In this document: one piece after another, positions 7,318 through 16,120 of the stretch
Position numbering within the stretch: the stretch's first letter is position 1
Layout of the letters: the number at the start of each line of letters is the position of its first letter
Source: Clostridium psychrophilum
GTDB lineage: Bacteria; Bacillota; Clostridia; Clostridiales; Clostridiaceae
NCBI RefSeq assembly: GCF_018861705.1
Contig: NZ_JAHLEC010000028.1
Span: forward strand, 1-38,894
DNA: 38,894 nucleotides
Direction: 5' to 3'
The notes under the pieces: model-generated
What the model was told of the DNA's origin: nothing
Database searches by the model: none
What the model saw: only the letters and a program-made list of their open reading frames with translations
Program-made: the position numbers and the translations under genes

Positions 7318-7455
7318 ATGCTAACTTTTATAGTTATGGTGGGTGTATTAACCGCTTGTGGAGTTTTTTCAGTATGGTTATTACTAAAAATAGCTAATTT
7401 TTCATCGGTTAAACAATCACAGCTAAAAGCAAAGCAAAGGACAAAGAATAATTAG
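7318..7455 (+). CDS. Small single-span membrane protein (45 aa)
   Basis: The ATG is preceded by AAGGGGGA at about 9-base spacing, the same type of site as the first gene of the window. The product MLTFIVMVGVLTACGVFSVW... has one hydrophobic span (about 3-24) and a basic tail rich in Lys, Gln and Arg (KQSQLKAKQRTKNN). This is the usual form of small membrane peptides that act as toxins or as regulators of other membrane proteins. No family is recognised and no antisense RNA is obvious. Confidence 0.55.
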   Translation: MLTFIVMVGVLTACGVFSVWLLLKIANFSSVKQSQLKAKQRTKNN

Positions 7456-7862
7456 CATCTAACCATAGGCTAAAGATAATAGTGGAAGTATACACTTAGT
7501 AAAAGATTATAAACTTAACCCTTTGAGAAATATTATATATTTAAGTACATAAGAGCTAATAATGAAAAAAATTGTTTAAGATTAGAAACAAATGGAAAGT
7601 AATAAAAAGGGATATACAAGAATATAAAAGAATATTTGAGTAAGAAAATCGTTGCAACATTAATTATGAGTTTTATTGTTTTATGTAAGATTAATGGATA
7701 GTTGAATTTTAAGTACATTTTTGCAAATAAACGTGTAAATTTAAAATTTAACTTGTTGCAGTAAAAAGATAAAACACATATAATGTAATGAACAACAATA
7801 ATTGACAAGGCAGTTGAATATTATATAATATAAGACTAATTGTTTATTTAGGAGGAGATTTT
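7456..7862. other. Gap with a possible signal-peptide remnant
   Basis: No intact gene. On the plus strand, from TTG at 7636, the frame reads MSKKIVATLIMSFIVLCKING and stops at 7699-7701. This resembles the signal peptide of clostridial secreted proteins, but nothing follows in frame. It may be the stump of a lost exported protein. A minus-strand frame over 7533-7808 has no SD and biased AT-driven composition. Confidence 0.3.
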
Positions 7863-8162
7863 ATGGTTGCCTTTAAAAAGATGTGGGATGATGTGTTACT
7901 AATTTTATCAAATGAGAATTACTCAGGCATTAATGTTTTGGAAAGGTTTAATTGTGGATTTACCGTAAAAGAAGAAAATGATGTAACTTTTGTTACAAGG
8001 GATGATTTTGTAGATTTTTGGTGCAGATTGTTATACTATACTGAATTATCTTTAGACGATATCATGGATGATAAAAAATTGAAATCAAAGTATATTTACA
8101 CAATTATAAAACAATTGCCATATGTATCAGAGAGTTCTGGTGTAGTTAAGTTAGTACAATAG
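7863..8162 (+). CDS. Unknown small protein (99 aa)
   Basis: It has an AGGAGGAG SD before the ATG. The product is soluble: MVAFKKMWDDVLLILS, then a FWCRLLYYTELSLDDIM segment and a C-terminal IYTIIKQLPYV. The pattern of FTVKEENDVTFVTRDDFVDFWC recalls small clostridial proteins of unknown function; I cannot assign a family. It is followed by a perfect hairpin, so it is probably monocistronic and marks the right border of the accessory region. Confidence 0.65.
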   Translation: MVAFKKMWDDVLLILSNENYSGINVLERFNCGFTVKEENDVTFVTRDDFVDFWCRLLYYTELSLDDIMDDKKLKSKYIYTIIKQLPYVSESSGVVKLVQ

Positions 8163-8201
8163 TTTTATTGAATGTTTTTATGTAATGCTATATAATTTTA
8201 T

Positions 8202-8230
8202 TAAGCTCATATTCTATGAATATGAGCTTA
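8202..8230 (+). terminator. Perfect 13-bp hairpin before the FtsA-like gene
   Basis: TAAGCTCATATTC and GAATATGAGCTTA are exact inverted copies around a 3-base loop, 40 bases after the stop of the 99-aa gene. There is only a weak T run. Confidence 0.6.
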
Positions 8231-8284
8231 ATTCATATTCACTTAGATTATATTTAAATAATGTTGTGAGGAAGAGGTATAGAA

Positions 8285-10372
8285 ATGGAAATCACAAATG
8301 TTAATGCGAAGGAACTTATATTTGCTTTAGATATAGGGACAAGATCTATTTTAGGGACAGTTGGTGTAATTCAAGAGAAAAAGTTTCAAGTTCTTTTTGA
8401 GAGCTATGTAGAACATGAAGAAAGAGCTATGATAGATGGTCAAATTCATGATATTCAGTTGGTGGCTAGTGGAGTAATAAAGGTAAAAAAAGAACTAGAG
8501 AGTAGCTTGAATATGCCATTAACTAAAGTTGCAATTGCAGCGGCAGGAAGATTTCTTAGGACAACATCAATTAAGGCTGAATTAGAAATTGAAGATGATG
8601 TAGAAATTGATAGGGAAACAATTCGAAGTTTAGAGCTTACTGCAGTGAAAATGGCTGAAGATGAAGTTTCAAGAACTTCTGAGGGGAAGCTTTATTGCGT
8701 AGGATATAGTGTGAAAAATTACTACTTAAATGGATATATAATTACAAATTTGAGATCACATAAGGGAGAAAAGATTGCAGTTGATATAATAGCTACATTT
8801 CTTCCACGTTCGGTAGTTGATAGCCTCTATGCTGTTGTGAATAAGGCGGGGCTAGAAGTTATAAGTTTAACACTCGAGCCTATAGCTGCTATGGAAGCTG
8901 CTGTGCCACAAAATTTACGGCTTTTAAATTTAGCATTAGTTGATATTGGAGCAGGCACATCTGATATTGCTATTAGTAGTAAAGACACTATAAGTGCATA
9001 TGGTATGGTACCTATTGCAGGGGATGAGGTAACTGAGCTAGTAGCACAAACATATTTAGTCGATTTTAACACAGCTGAAATAATCAAAAAACAATGCAGT
9101 GGGGATGCTAAAATAAAATACATAGACGTTTTAGGACTTGAGAATGAAATTGAACCTGGAGAAGTACTAAAGATAATTAATCCTATAGTTATAAAAATTG
9201 CTGAAGAAATAGGTAATAGAATAATCGAATTAAATGGGGGGAAAGCTCCTAACGCTGTATTTCTTGTAGGAGGGGGTGCACATACGCCTTTAATAAAAGA
9301 AAATATTGCTAAAATATTAAATCTACCAATACAAAGGGTTGCAATAAAAGGCAGAGAATCAGTGACTAACTGTATATGCGATGGTGCTTTAGGAAGTATC
9401 GGTGTTATAGTTTTGGGTATAGCATTAATATCAATAAGGAGATTGGGAAATGATTTTGTTGACGTAATATTAAATGACAAGATTATAAGCTTATTTAATT
9501 CACATATTCATACGGTTATGGATGTAATGGTTCAAGATGGTATTAACCCTAAAATACTTATAGGTAAAAATGGTCATAATATAAGATTCACTATTAATGA
9601 AATAAAACGAGTGGCATTTGGAACTTTAGCTAAGGGAGCTGAAATTAGAATCAATAGTCTGCTTAGCAATATTGATTCGCAGGTAGTTGAAGGTGACATT
9701 ATAGAAGTCAATTTTTGTAAGGATGGAAAGAGCGCTGAGCCTAAAATTATTGATTATATAAAAAATATACAGAACGTGAGTTTTTATTTAGAAAATATAA
9801 TACAAAATATTGAACCTATAGCATTCATTAATGGTGTACAATCGCAAATTAACGCTATAATAAAAGAAGGCGACGAAGTTTCAATAGTTTTACCTACTAC
9901 CATTAGCGAATACATAAAGTATTTTTGCGATAAAAATGAAAAATCAACTTTTATAATCGATAATAAAAAACTATTGAAGGATTATGTTATAAAAGAGGGA
10001 GATAGAATATATAAAGTGCCTGTAAAGGTCGAAATGGTTAAGACTAGCAAGCAAGTATGCAAGGAAGGACAAAAAAAATCAGAGCTAGTTAATGATGAAT
10101 ATGTTAATGTTAAAGATGTAGATAACAAAATTAATATATCAAATCTTGAAGTAAATGTTGAAGTAAATAAAAAAATAATAACTCTTAAGGGTAAAAACAA
10201 ATATGTATTTGTAGATGTTTTTGATTATGTGGAATTTGATCTATCTGTATCAAAAGGAAATCTAGTACTTACTATCAATGGTAAAAAGGCTACATACTAC
10301 GCTCCATTAAATGATGGAGATGTAATTGAAATATATTGGGAAAATAACATTAGCGCATCGGAGCAAAATTAA
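8285..10372 (+). CDS. FtsA/PilM-like actin-family protein with C-terminal beta-grasp repeats
   Basis: A 695-aa protein of the FtsA/PilM actin superfamily (COG0849). Its N-terminal 380 residues carry the phosphate-1 motif FALDIGTRSI, the SHS2 insertion region (about 90-170), the phosphate-2 motif LALVDIGAGTSDIAI and the adenosine motif VFLVGGGAHTP. Canonical FtsA is about 420 aa and ends in a membrane-binding helix; here that end is replaced by some 300 residues. These include at least three NG...(I)..GD.(I/V).I units (near 430-490, 545-570 and 660-690) typical of ubiquitin-like beta-grasp folds. This long form is common in clostridia and is usually annotated as cell division protein FtsA, but it sits outside any ftsZ or mur cluster. 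A true division role is uncertain. An M20 gene follows 38 bases later, probably in the same operon. Confidence 0.85.
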   Translation: MEITNVNAKELIFALDIGTRSILGTVGVIQEKKFQVLFESYVEHEERAMIDGQIHDIQLVASGVIKVKKELESSLNMPLTKVAIAAAGRFLRTTSIKAELEIEDDVEIDRETIRSLELTAVKMAEDEVSRTSEGKLYCVGYSVKNYYLNGYIITNLRSHKGEKIAVDIIATFLPRSVVDSLYAVVNKAGLEVISLTLEPIAAMEAAVPQNLRLLNLALVDIGAGTSDIAISSKDTISAYGMVPIAGDEVTELVAQTYLVDFNTAEIIKKQCSGDAKIKYIDVLGLENEIEPGEVLKIINPIVIKIAEEIGNRIIELNGGKAPNAVFLVGGGAHTPLIKENIAKILNLPIQRVAIKGRESVTNCICDGALGSIGVIVLGIALISIRRLGNDFVDVILNDKIISLFNSHIHTVMDVMVQDGINPKILIGKNGHNIRFTINEIKRVAFGTLAKGAEIRINSLLSNIDSQVVEGDIIEVNFCKDGKSAEPKIIDYIKNIQNVSFYLENIIQNIEPIAFINGVQSQINAIIKEGDEVSIVLPTTISEYIKYFCDKNEKSTFIIDNKKLLKDYVIKEGDRIYKVPVKVEMVKTSKQVCKEGQKKSELVNDEYVNVKDVDNKINISNLEVNVEVNKKIITLKGKNKYVFVDVFDYVEFDLSVSKGNLVLTINGKKATYYAPLNDGDVIEIYWENNISASEQN

Positions 10373-10410
10373 TTTTTTGAAGATGTATTATAAGTGAAGA
10401 GGTGTATAAA

Positions 10411-11583
10411 TTGGATTTTTTATATTTGGCAAAAAGTATTGAAAATGAGTTAGTAGATATGAGACGTGACATACATGAAAATCCAGAATTGGGGTTTGAG
10501 TTATTTAGAACATCTCAAAAGATAAAGGATTTTTTAACAAAAGAGGGAATTGAATTTTATGATGTAGCACAAATGGGTATTTGTGCTATTATTAGAGGAC
10601 GCGGTGAGAAAACTGTCGCTTTAAGAGCAGATATGGATGCACTTCCTCTTCAAGATAAAAAAACATGCGATTACAGTTCCAAAATTAATGGCAGAATGCA
10701 TGCTTGTGGACATGATGCACATACTACTATTCTTTTAGGAACAGCTAAAATATTAAACGGCATGAAAGATGAACTTCGAGGAAATGTTAAGTTATTTTTT
10801 GAACCAGCAGAAGAAACAACGGGTGGTTCGCCTATAATGATTAAAGAAGGGGTACTTGAAAATCCGAATGTGGATGCTATTATTGGTCTTCATGTGGAAG
10901 AGTGGCTAGAAGCTGGAACCGTTGGTTTAAAAAGAGGCGTAGCATATGCAGCATCAAATCCATTTACTATAAAAATAATTGGTAAGGGAGGACATGGTGC
11001 AAGTCCACATATGACAATAGATCCTGTTGTCATTGCTAGCAATGTAATTATTGCACTTCAAAGTATTGTAAGCCGGGAGATTCCACCAACAGATCCTGCT
11101 GTTGTAACCATAGGTTCGATACACGGAGGAACAGCTGAAAATATTATACCAGAAGATGTAACAATATCAGGAATTATTAGAACTATGAAGAGTGAGCACA
11201 GGGAATATATAAAGACTAGATTAGTTCAAATAGTTGAAGGCATAGTTAAAGCTATGAGAGGAAAATGTGAAATTGACATTGAAGAAAGTTATCCCTGCCT
11301 TTATAATGATGATGACTTAGCTACGATGTTTGAAAATAAGGCAAGTGAATTAATTGGAGAGAATAATGTTTGTAAATTAGATCAGCCTACTATGGGTGTC
11401 GAAAGTTTTGCTTATTTTTCAATGGCAAGACCAGCACTATTTTACTTTTTAGGAAGTGGAAATAAACAAAAAGGTATAGTTAATCCAGCGCACGGAAGTT
11501 TATTTGATATAGATGAGAGCTGTTTATCTATAGGTGTAGCTATGCAATGTAAGTTAGCTTATGAATTTTTATTGAATTCATAA
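10411..11583 (+). CDS. M20D family amidohydrolase (N-acyl amino acid/hippurate type)
   Basis: About 390 aa when started at TTG 10411, which has the SD AGAGGTG 6 bases upstream; the in-frame GTG at 10402 lies inside that SD. The protein is a zinc/manganese amidohydrolase of peptidase family M20D: RRDIHENPELGFE, LRADMDALP, MHACGHDAHTTILLG (metal ligands Cys, His and Asp), EPAEETTGG (catalytic Glu), GLHVEEW, and the dimerisation-domain motif GKGGHGASPH. Members release amino acids from N-acyl or peptide-like amides in the cytosol. The exact substrate cannot be read from sequence. The length is normal for the family. Confidence 0.9.
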   Translation: MDFLYLAKSIENELVDMRRDIHENPELGFELFRTSQKIKDFLTKEGIEFYDVAQMGICAIIRGRGEKTVALRADMDALPLQDKKTCDYSSKINGRMHACGHDAHTTILLGTAKILNGMKDELRGNVKLFFEPAEETTGGSPIMIKEGVLENPNVDAIIGLHVEEWLEAGTVGLKRGVAYAASNPFTIKIIGKGGHGASPHMTIDPVVIASNVIIALQSIVSREIPPTDPAVVTIGSIHGGTAENIIPEDVTISGIIRTMKSEHREYIKTRLVQIVEGIVKAMRGKCEIDIEESYPCLYNDDDLATMFENKASELIGENNVCKLDQPTMGVESFAYFSMARPALFYFLGSGNKQKGIVNPAHGSLFDIDESCLSIGVAMQCKLAYEFLLNS

Positions 11584-11683
11584 GGCAATTTAGTATATAA
11601 TTGATGCTTGATGTGATTTTTAAAGTGAAAAATAAGTATGTGTGAAATTCGTCAATAGATAAAAGAGAACTAGGAGGATATGT

Positions 11684-12637
11684 ATGAGGATAGAAATTGG
11701 ACCCAATGAAGCAGGACAAAGAACAGATAAATTCATGAGAAAAGTACTTGGAGATGTGCCTTTAAGCAGAATATATAAAGCTTTTAGAAAAGGTGATATT
11801 AGGGTTAATGGTAACAAAATCAAGGAAAAACATTCTTTAGTAGAAGGCGATATTGTTGAAACAAAATATATTACAAGTGATTTTAAAAAACCAGATTTTA
11901 TAAGAATAGATAATAAGTTGAAAATAACATTTGAAGATTCTAATATATTGATGGTGGAAAAGTGGCCAGGAGTTTTAGTTCATGCAGATCAAAAGGGTGG
12001 CGAACCTACTTTAACAGATTATGTACTTTCTTATTTGTTTGATAAGGGTGACTATAATCCAGAAAGCGAAATAACATTTACTCCATCACCCTGCAATAGA
12101 TTAGATAGAAACACTTCAGGTATGGTTATATTTGGTAAAAATTTCAAATCTCTTAAACTTCTAAATGAAATGATTAGAGAAAGAAATATTGAAAAATATT
12201 ATATGGCACTAGTAACAGGAAGAATTAGAGACGGAGTTTATGAGGGATACATATATAAAAATGAAGATGCAAACATATCACAAGTATTTGATGTGAAAAT
12301 GCCTGAAACAAAACGAATAGCAATGGACGTTAAAACTATACAAAGTTGTGGTACATTTTCATTATTAGACATTAATCTTTTAACAGGGAGAAGCCATCAG
12401 CTTAGGGCGCATTTAAGCCACCTGGGTAATCCTATTGTTGGGGATCCTAAATATGGAGATAAAAAAATGAATAGCTTTTTTAATAACAAGTATGGTTTGG
12501 ATAGTCAATATCTATACGCATATAAGGCAATGTTTAAGAATTGCCCAGAGGACTTAGCTTATATGGAGAATAAAACTATTGCAGAGAGTTTACCACCAGC
12601 ATTAAAAAAGATTAAGAGGGATGTATTTAAATTTTAG
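11684..12637 (+). CDS. RluA-family 23S rRNA pseudouridine synthase
   Basis: A 317-aa enzyme with an N-terminal S4 RNA-binding domain (about 12-60, GQRTDKFMRKVL...RVNGNKIKE) and a catalytic domain. The signature NRLDRNTSGMVIFGKN places the nucleophilic aspartate at D141. LLTGRSHQLRAHLSHLGNPIVGDPKYG, seen as two adjoining motifs, completes the active site. It isomerises specific uridines in RNA, as RluC and RluD do. The target site is not predictable. AGGAGG SD; the next gene starts 12 bases after its stop, so the two are likely cotranscribed. Confidence 0.92.
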   Translation: MRIEIGPNEAGQRTDKFMRKVLGDVPLSRIYKAFRKGDIRVNGNKIKEKHSLVEGDIVETKYITSDFKKPDFIRIDNKLKITFEDSNILMVEKWPGVLVHADQKGGEPTLTDYVLSYLFDKGDYNPESEITFTPSPCNRLDRNTSGMVIFGKNFKSLKLLNEMIRERNIEKYYMALVTGRIRDGVYEGYIYKNEDANISQVFDVKMPETKRIAMDVKTIQSCGTFSLLDINLLTGRSHQLRAHLSHLGNPIVGDPKYGDKKMNSFFNNKYGLDSQYLYAYKAMFKNCPEDLAYMENKTIAESLPPALKKIKRDVFKF

Positions 12638-12649
12638 AGGGTGAATTAA

Positions 12650-14278
12650 ATGAGTGAGAAAATAAAGGTAAACAAGCAATCTACCACAAAAGGTTTTGCA
12701 GTATTATCTGCAGCAGGTTTTATAGTCAAGTTTTTATCCCTACTATACATACCTTTTCTTGGTAAAATTTTAGGAGAGGCTGGGCTCGGGGTATATTACT
12801 CTGCATACAATATATTTACATATGTTTATATATTAACAAATGCTGGTATTCCTGTGGCTATTTCAAAAATCGTATCAGAACTTATAGCTCTTGGAAACTA
12901 TAAGGATGCTGTAAAGACTTTTAAAATAGCTAGATTTTCCCTTTTAGTATTAGGAATAGTTATGTCACTTTTAATGCTCATTTTAGTAGTGCCTATATCT
13001 AATTTAACACAAAGTGGTTCTGCAAGATTAGCAATTATAGCACTCGCTCCAACTGTTTTACTTACTTCTGTTTTATCAGCGTATAGAGGGTATTTCCAAG
13101 GAAGAGGGAATATGACACCTACTGCAGTATCACAGGTATTTGAACAGCTTGCAAACACTGTATTCAGTTTGGTTTTTGCAGCATGTTTTATAAAGTTTGG
13201 AGTAGCTGCAGGAGCGGCAGGTGGAACCGTTGGTACCACTGTAGGAGCATTAGTTGCTGTAATATATATGATCCATTATTATAGGAAAAACAAAGTATTT
13301 AGAGTTCCAAAAGGATTTAATCAATTAGAGATAAAAAGATTAACTAATAAAAAAATATTTAAAAAATTATTAGGTGTTGCTGTGCCAATGACAGTATGTT
13401 TAGGAATACAACAGTCAGGGTTGTTAATTGATTTAGGTGTCGTTAAATCAAGAATGTTAGTTGCTGGAATTGGTAGTGTACAGGTTAATGTTTTATGGGG
13501 TATTTTAAGTAAGTATACAACATTGATAAATGTGCCTATAGCTATTATTACATCACTTGCTATAACTATCCTGCCATCTATTTCAAGTTTGATGGCACTT
13601 AGAGACAAAAAGGCTGTAAGAAATAAAATTAATTATGCCTTTAGGTTATGTTTCTTGGTAGCAGTACCCTCTGCGGTTGGGCTTGCTGTTTTAGCTTATC
13701 CAGTAGTGAATCTAATACAATATGGGTCTAGTGTTGGACGGTTACTTATATACGGGTCAGTTGTAATAGTACTTATGGCTGTGGTTAGCATACAAACTTC
13801 AATTCTTCAAGGGCTTGGAAAACTTTACTTAGTTACCATTTATGCAGTTTTGGGTATGATAGGAAAAATAATTACTAATTATATTTTTGTAGCAATTCCA
13901 AGCATCAACATATTAGGTGCAATAATGGGAAATGCGGTAAGCTTTGCAATACTTTTGATATTGAACTATATTACAATTAATAGAGTTGTAAAAGTTAAAA
14001 CTAAATTAGTGAGTCATGCAATAAAACCTATAATTGCCTCAGTTGTTATGGCTATAGTTGCTAGATTATTTTATAATAGCTTTAATTTTATATTTAGCTT
14101 AATTCGTGGAGGATATATTGCAAGTGCAATTGCTTTATTAATTTCTATAATCTTCGCAGTATTAACATATTTTTTCGCATTGGTGTTTATAGGTGGATTA
14201 ACTAAAGAAGACTTGGAAATATTTCCAAGTAAAATTACGAGATTTATACCTAAATTCATTTTATCTAGAATTAAATAG
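12650..14278 (+). CDS. MOP-superfamily polysaccharide/lipid flippase
   Basis: A 542-aa membrane protein with about 14 hydrophobic segments. It belongs to the MVF/polysaccharide transporter branch of the MOP superfamily (SpoVB, YkvU, MurJ relatives). Typical features are the N-terminal KGFAVLSAAGFIVKFLSLLYIPFLG, the LGEAGLGVYYSAYNIF loop, and SAYRGYFQGRGNMTPTA between helices. Such proteins flip undecaprenyl-linked sugars or lipid II across the membrane. The C-terminus is basic (ITRFIPKFILSRIK). It is tightly linked to the RluA gene and faces a second, minus-strand flippase, from which it is separated by a structured repeat. Confidence 0.88.
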   Translation: MSEKIKVNKQSTTKGFAVLSAAGFIVKFLSLLYIPFLGKILGEAGLGVYYSAYNIFTYVYILTNAGIPVAISKIVSELIALGNYKDAVKTFKIARFSLLVLGIVMSLLMLILVVPISNLTQSGSARLAIIALAPTVLLTSVLSAYRGYFQGRGNMTPTAVSQVFEQLANTVFSLVFAACFIKFGVAAGAAGGTVGTTVGALVAVIYMIHYYRKNKVFRVPKGFNQLEIKRLTNKKIFKKLLGVAVPMTVCLGIQQSGLLIDLGVVKSRMLVAGIGSVQVNVLWGILSKYTTLINVPIAIITSLAITILPSISSLMALRDKKAVRNKINYAFRLCFLVAVPSAVGLAVLAYPVVNLIQYGSSVGRLLIYGSVVIVLMAVVSIQTSILQGLGKLYLVTIYAVLGMIGKIITNYIFVAIPSINILGAIMGNAVSFAILLILNYITINRVVKVKTKLVSHAIKPIIASVVMAIVARLFYNSFNFIFSLIRGGYIASAIALLISIIFAVLTYFFALVFIGGLTKEDLEIFPSKITRFIPKFILSRIK

Positions 14279-14284
14279 AAATAG

Positions 14285-14401
14285 AACAAGTCTAAGGCTA
14301 ATCAATGCGGTTGCTAACAGCATTAACCGCAATGATGATTAAAATGTATCAAAGATGATAATTAAGAGCATCTATGATGATAATTAAGCCATAGGCTTGT
14401 T
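14285..14401. repeat. Nested hairpin and direct-repeat element between convergent flippases
   Basis: AACAAG (14285) pairs with CTTGTT (ending 14401). Inside, TAATCA/TGATTA encloses a perfect TGCGGTT/AACCGCA stem (14306-14312, 14325-14331). A 13-mer, GATGATAATTAAG, occurs at 14354-14366 and 14376-14388. The right part overlaps the last codons of the minus-strand gene. It probably serves as a terminator for both genes. Confidence 0.6.
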
Positions 14402-15895
14402 CCATTTTTTTGTAAGGAGTAAAGAAAATAATAATAGAGAGAACCCAGTAGCAATAATTGTAATATTTTTTGTTATGAAAAAAGTATCTGGTATAGTATT
14501 TTGTAAAATTCTTAACATAAGGTACAAAAATGTGCTAAGACAAATATCAATTAAAATTTCACCAGATGAAAAATGTATATAACAACTTTTTTTTATAGAT
14601 GATATATTCATTATAAAGTTTAGAATAGAGGTTATGAGTAGAGTTATTCCATAGCCTAAAATATTTATATTTGGAATACCTAATAATATATACAAAAGGA
14701 CAAGTTCAAGAATTGAGATTACCACTGAGTTAATCAGAAGAGCTTTTTGCATTCCTAGCCCATTTAAAATTCCAAAGGTTGAACCAGACATGTACATAAA
14801 TGGTGCACTTAAAGCAGCAAGTCGTATATACAATCCTAAGTCATATCTGTCAAAAAATAATTTCCCAAGTGCGTCTCCACTGCATAAACATATTATCATT
14901 GTCGAAATACCTAGTAAAAATGATATTTTTATAACTTCTTTAATTCTACTTTCGAGACCGTTATAATCATTTTTAGTAATACTTTTAGTAATATCAGGAG
15001 TGAGCATAGTTGCCATGGACATTACGATAATAAAAGGGAAGAAAACTATGCTCATTGCCATACCTGAGAATTTACCTATTAAGGCTAAACTCTGCGTATA
15101 TTCTATGCCTGAATAAACTAGGCGTCCAGGCACAATTAGTGTGGATAATGCTGAAATTACGGTATTTAGAAAACCATTTAAACATAAAGGAAATGAAACA
15201 ACAAGAACATTAAATAAAAGCTGAGCTCTTCCCTCAGTCTTTTTAACAATGATTCTAAACTTATTTTTGCTTTTTTCATAGAAGATAAATAATAAAATAA
15301 AACTTATAAGTTCACCAATAGATAGTGAGATATATGTAGCTGTTACTGTAGCAGTTACATTTTTTAATGCAAAGAAATTTATAATTCCTAGAATTATTGC
15401 CATTCTTACTGTTTTTTCAACAATATCTATGATTGCAGGTACCTTAACATTGGATATGCCATAGAAATATCCTTTATAGATGGAAGAAAGTGCAACAAAA
15501 ATTAAAGCAGGGCATATAACCCAAAGAGAGTATAGTGTTCTTTGATCTTTTATTATATATGTGCTGATGAAAGGTGAAAAAACAAATACTGCAATTGCTA
15601 TTATTATAGATAACGCAAGATCAAAAACTAAGGAAGTATGTATTGTTTTGTTTAGATTACCATAATCATTCATTCCGTAATAAGATGAGGATTCTTTGGA
15701 AATAGCTGTTACCATGCCCCCACAAATAAGGCAAGTAAATAAATCGTATATAGGCATTACTAGGCTATATAAACCCATACCTTCAGCACCTAATTTTTTT
15801 GAAAGTAAAATTGAAAACATAAATCTTAAAATTCCAGCCGTCAAATTTGAAATTGTAAGTATTATCGAATCTCTGTAGAAATCATCTTTAATCAT
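14384..15895 (-). CDS. spoVB: Stage V sporulation protein B-like flippase
   Basis: A 503-aa polytopic protein (about 14 helices). The N-terminus, with DSIILTISNLTAGILRFMFS and then KKLGAEGMGLYSLVMPIYDLF and GGMVTAISKESS, is characteristic of clostridial SpoVB. SpoVB-type MOP flippases take part in spore cortex peptidoglycan synthesis, probably by moving lipid II across the outer forespore membrane. It ends convergently with another flippase of the same superfamily, and its promoter region is shared with the divergent beta-propeller gene at 16121. Several MOP paralogs occur in clostridia, so SpoVB rather than a relative is likely but not certain. Confidence 0.8.
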   Translation of the reverse strand: MIKDDFYRDSIILTISNLTAGILRFMFSILLSKKLGAEGMGLYSLVMPIYDLFTCLICGGMVTAISKESSSYYGMNDYGNLNKTIHTSLVFDLALSIIIAIAVFVFSPFISTYIIKDQRTLYSLWVICPALIFVALSSIYKGYFYGISNVKVPAIIDIVEKTVRMAIILGIINFFALKNVTATVTATYISLSIGELISFILLFIFYEKSKNKFRIIVKKTEGRAQLLFNVLVVSFPLCLNGFLNTVISALSTLIVPGRLVYSGIEYTQSLALIGKFSGMAMSIVFFPFIIVMSMATMLTPDITKSITKNDYNGLESRIKEVIKISFLLGISTMIICLCSGDALGKLFFDRYDLGLYIRLAALSAPFMYMSGSTFGILNGLGMQKALLINSVVISILELVLLYILLGIPNINILGYGITLLITSILNFIMNISSIKKSCYIHFSSGEILIDICLSTFLYLMLRILQNTIPDTFFITKNITIIATGFSLLLFSLLLTKKWNKPMA

Positions 15896-16120
15896 AAAAG
15901 GTTCCCCCTAGGTTTTAAACGTTAGTAAATAACAGTTATCAATAATTAATATGTTGAAATTTATAAATATATTCTATAAGGCATAGCAAAATAAAAAACA
16001 AATTATTTGCCTCAGTTCTAAAATAGTGTGTATATTAGAATATTTAGATGATATTAATACATATATTTTAATCAGTATAAATATACATAATTTAGAGCAT
16101 TTATAATATGGGGGGTTAAT

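Noticed and set aside
7533-7808. 91-aa hydrophobic frame on the minus strand in a gene gap
   Set aside because: It starts at a TTG with no SD, and its Ile/Phe/Tyr-rich composition is what AT-rich non-coding DNA gives by chance.
8827-9480. 217-aa open frame on the minus strand inside the FtsA-like gene
   Set aside because: It lies fully opposite a gene with clear actin-family motifs, has no SD and shows no family resemblance. It is a shadow frame.
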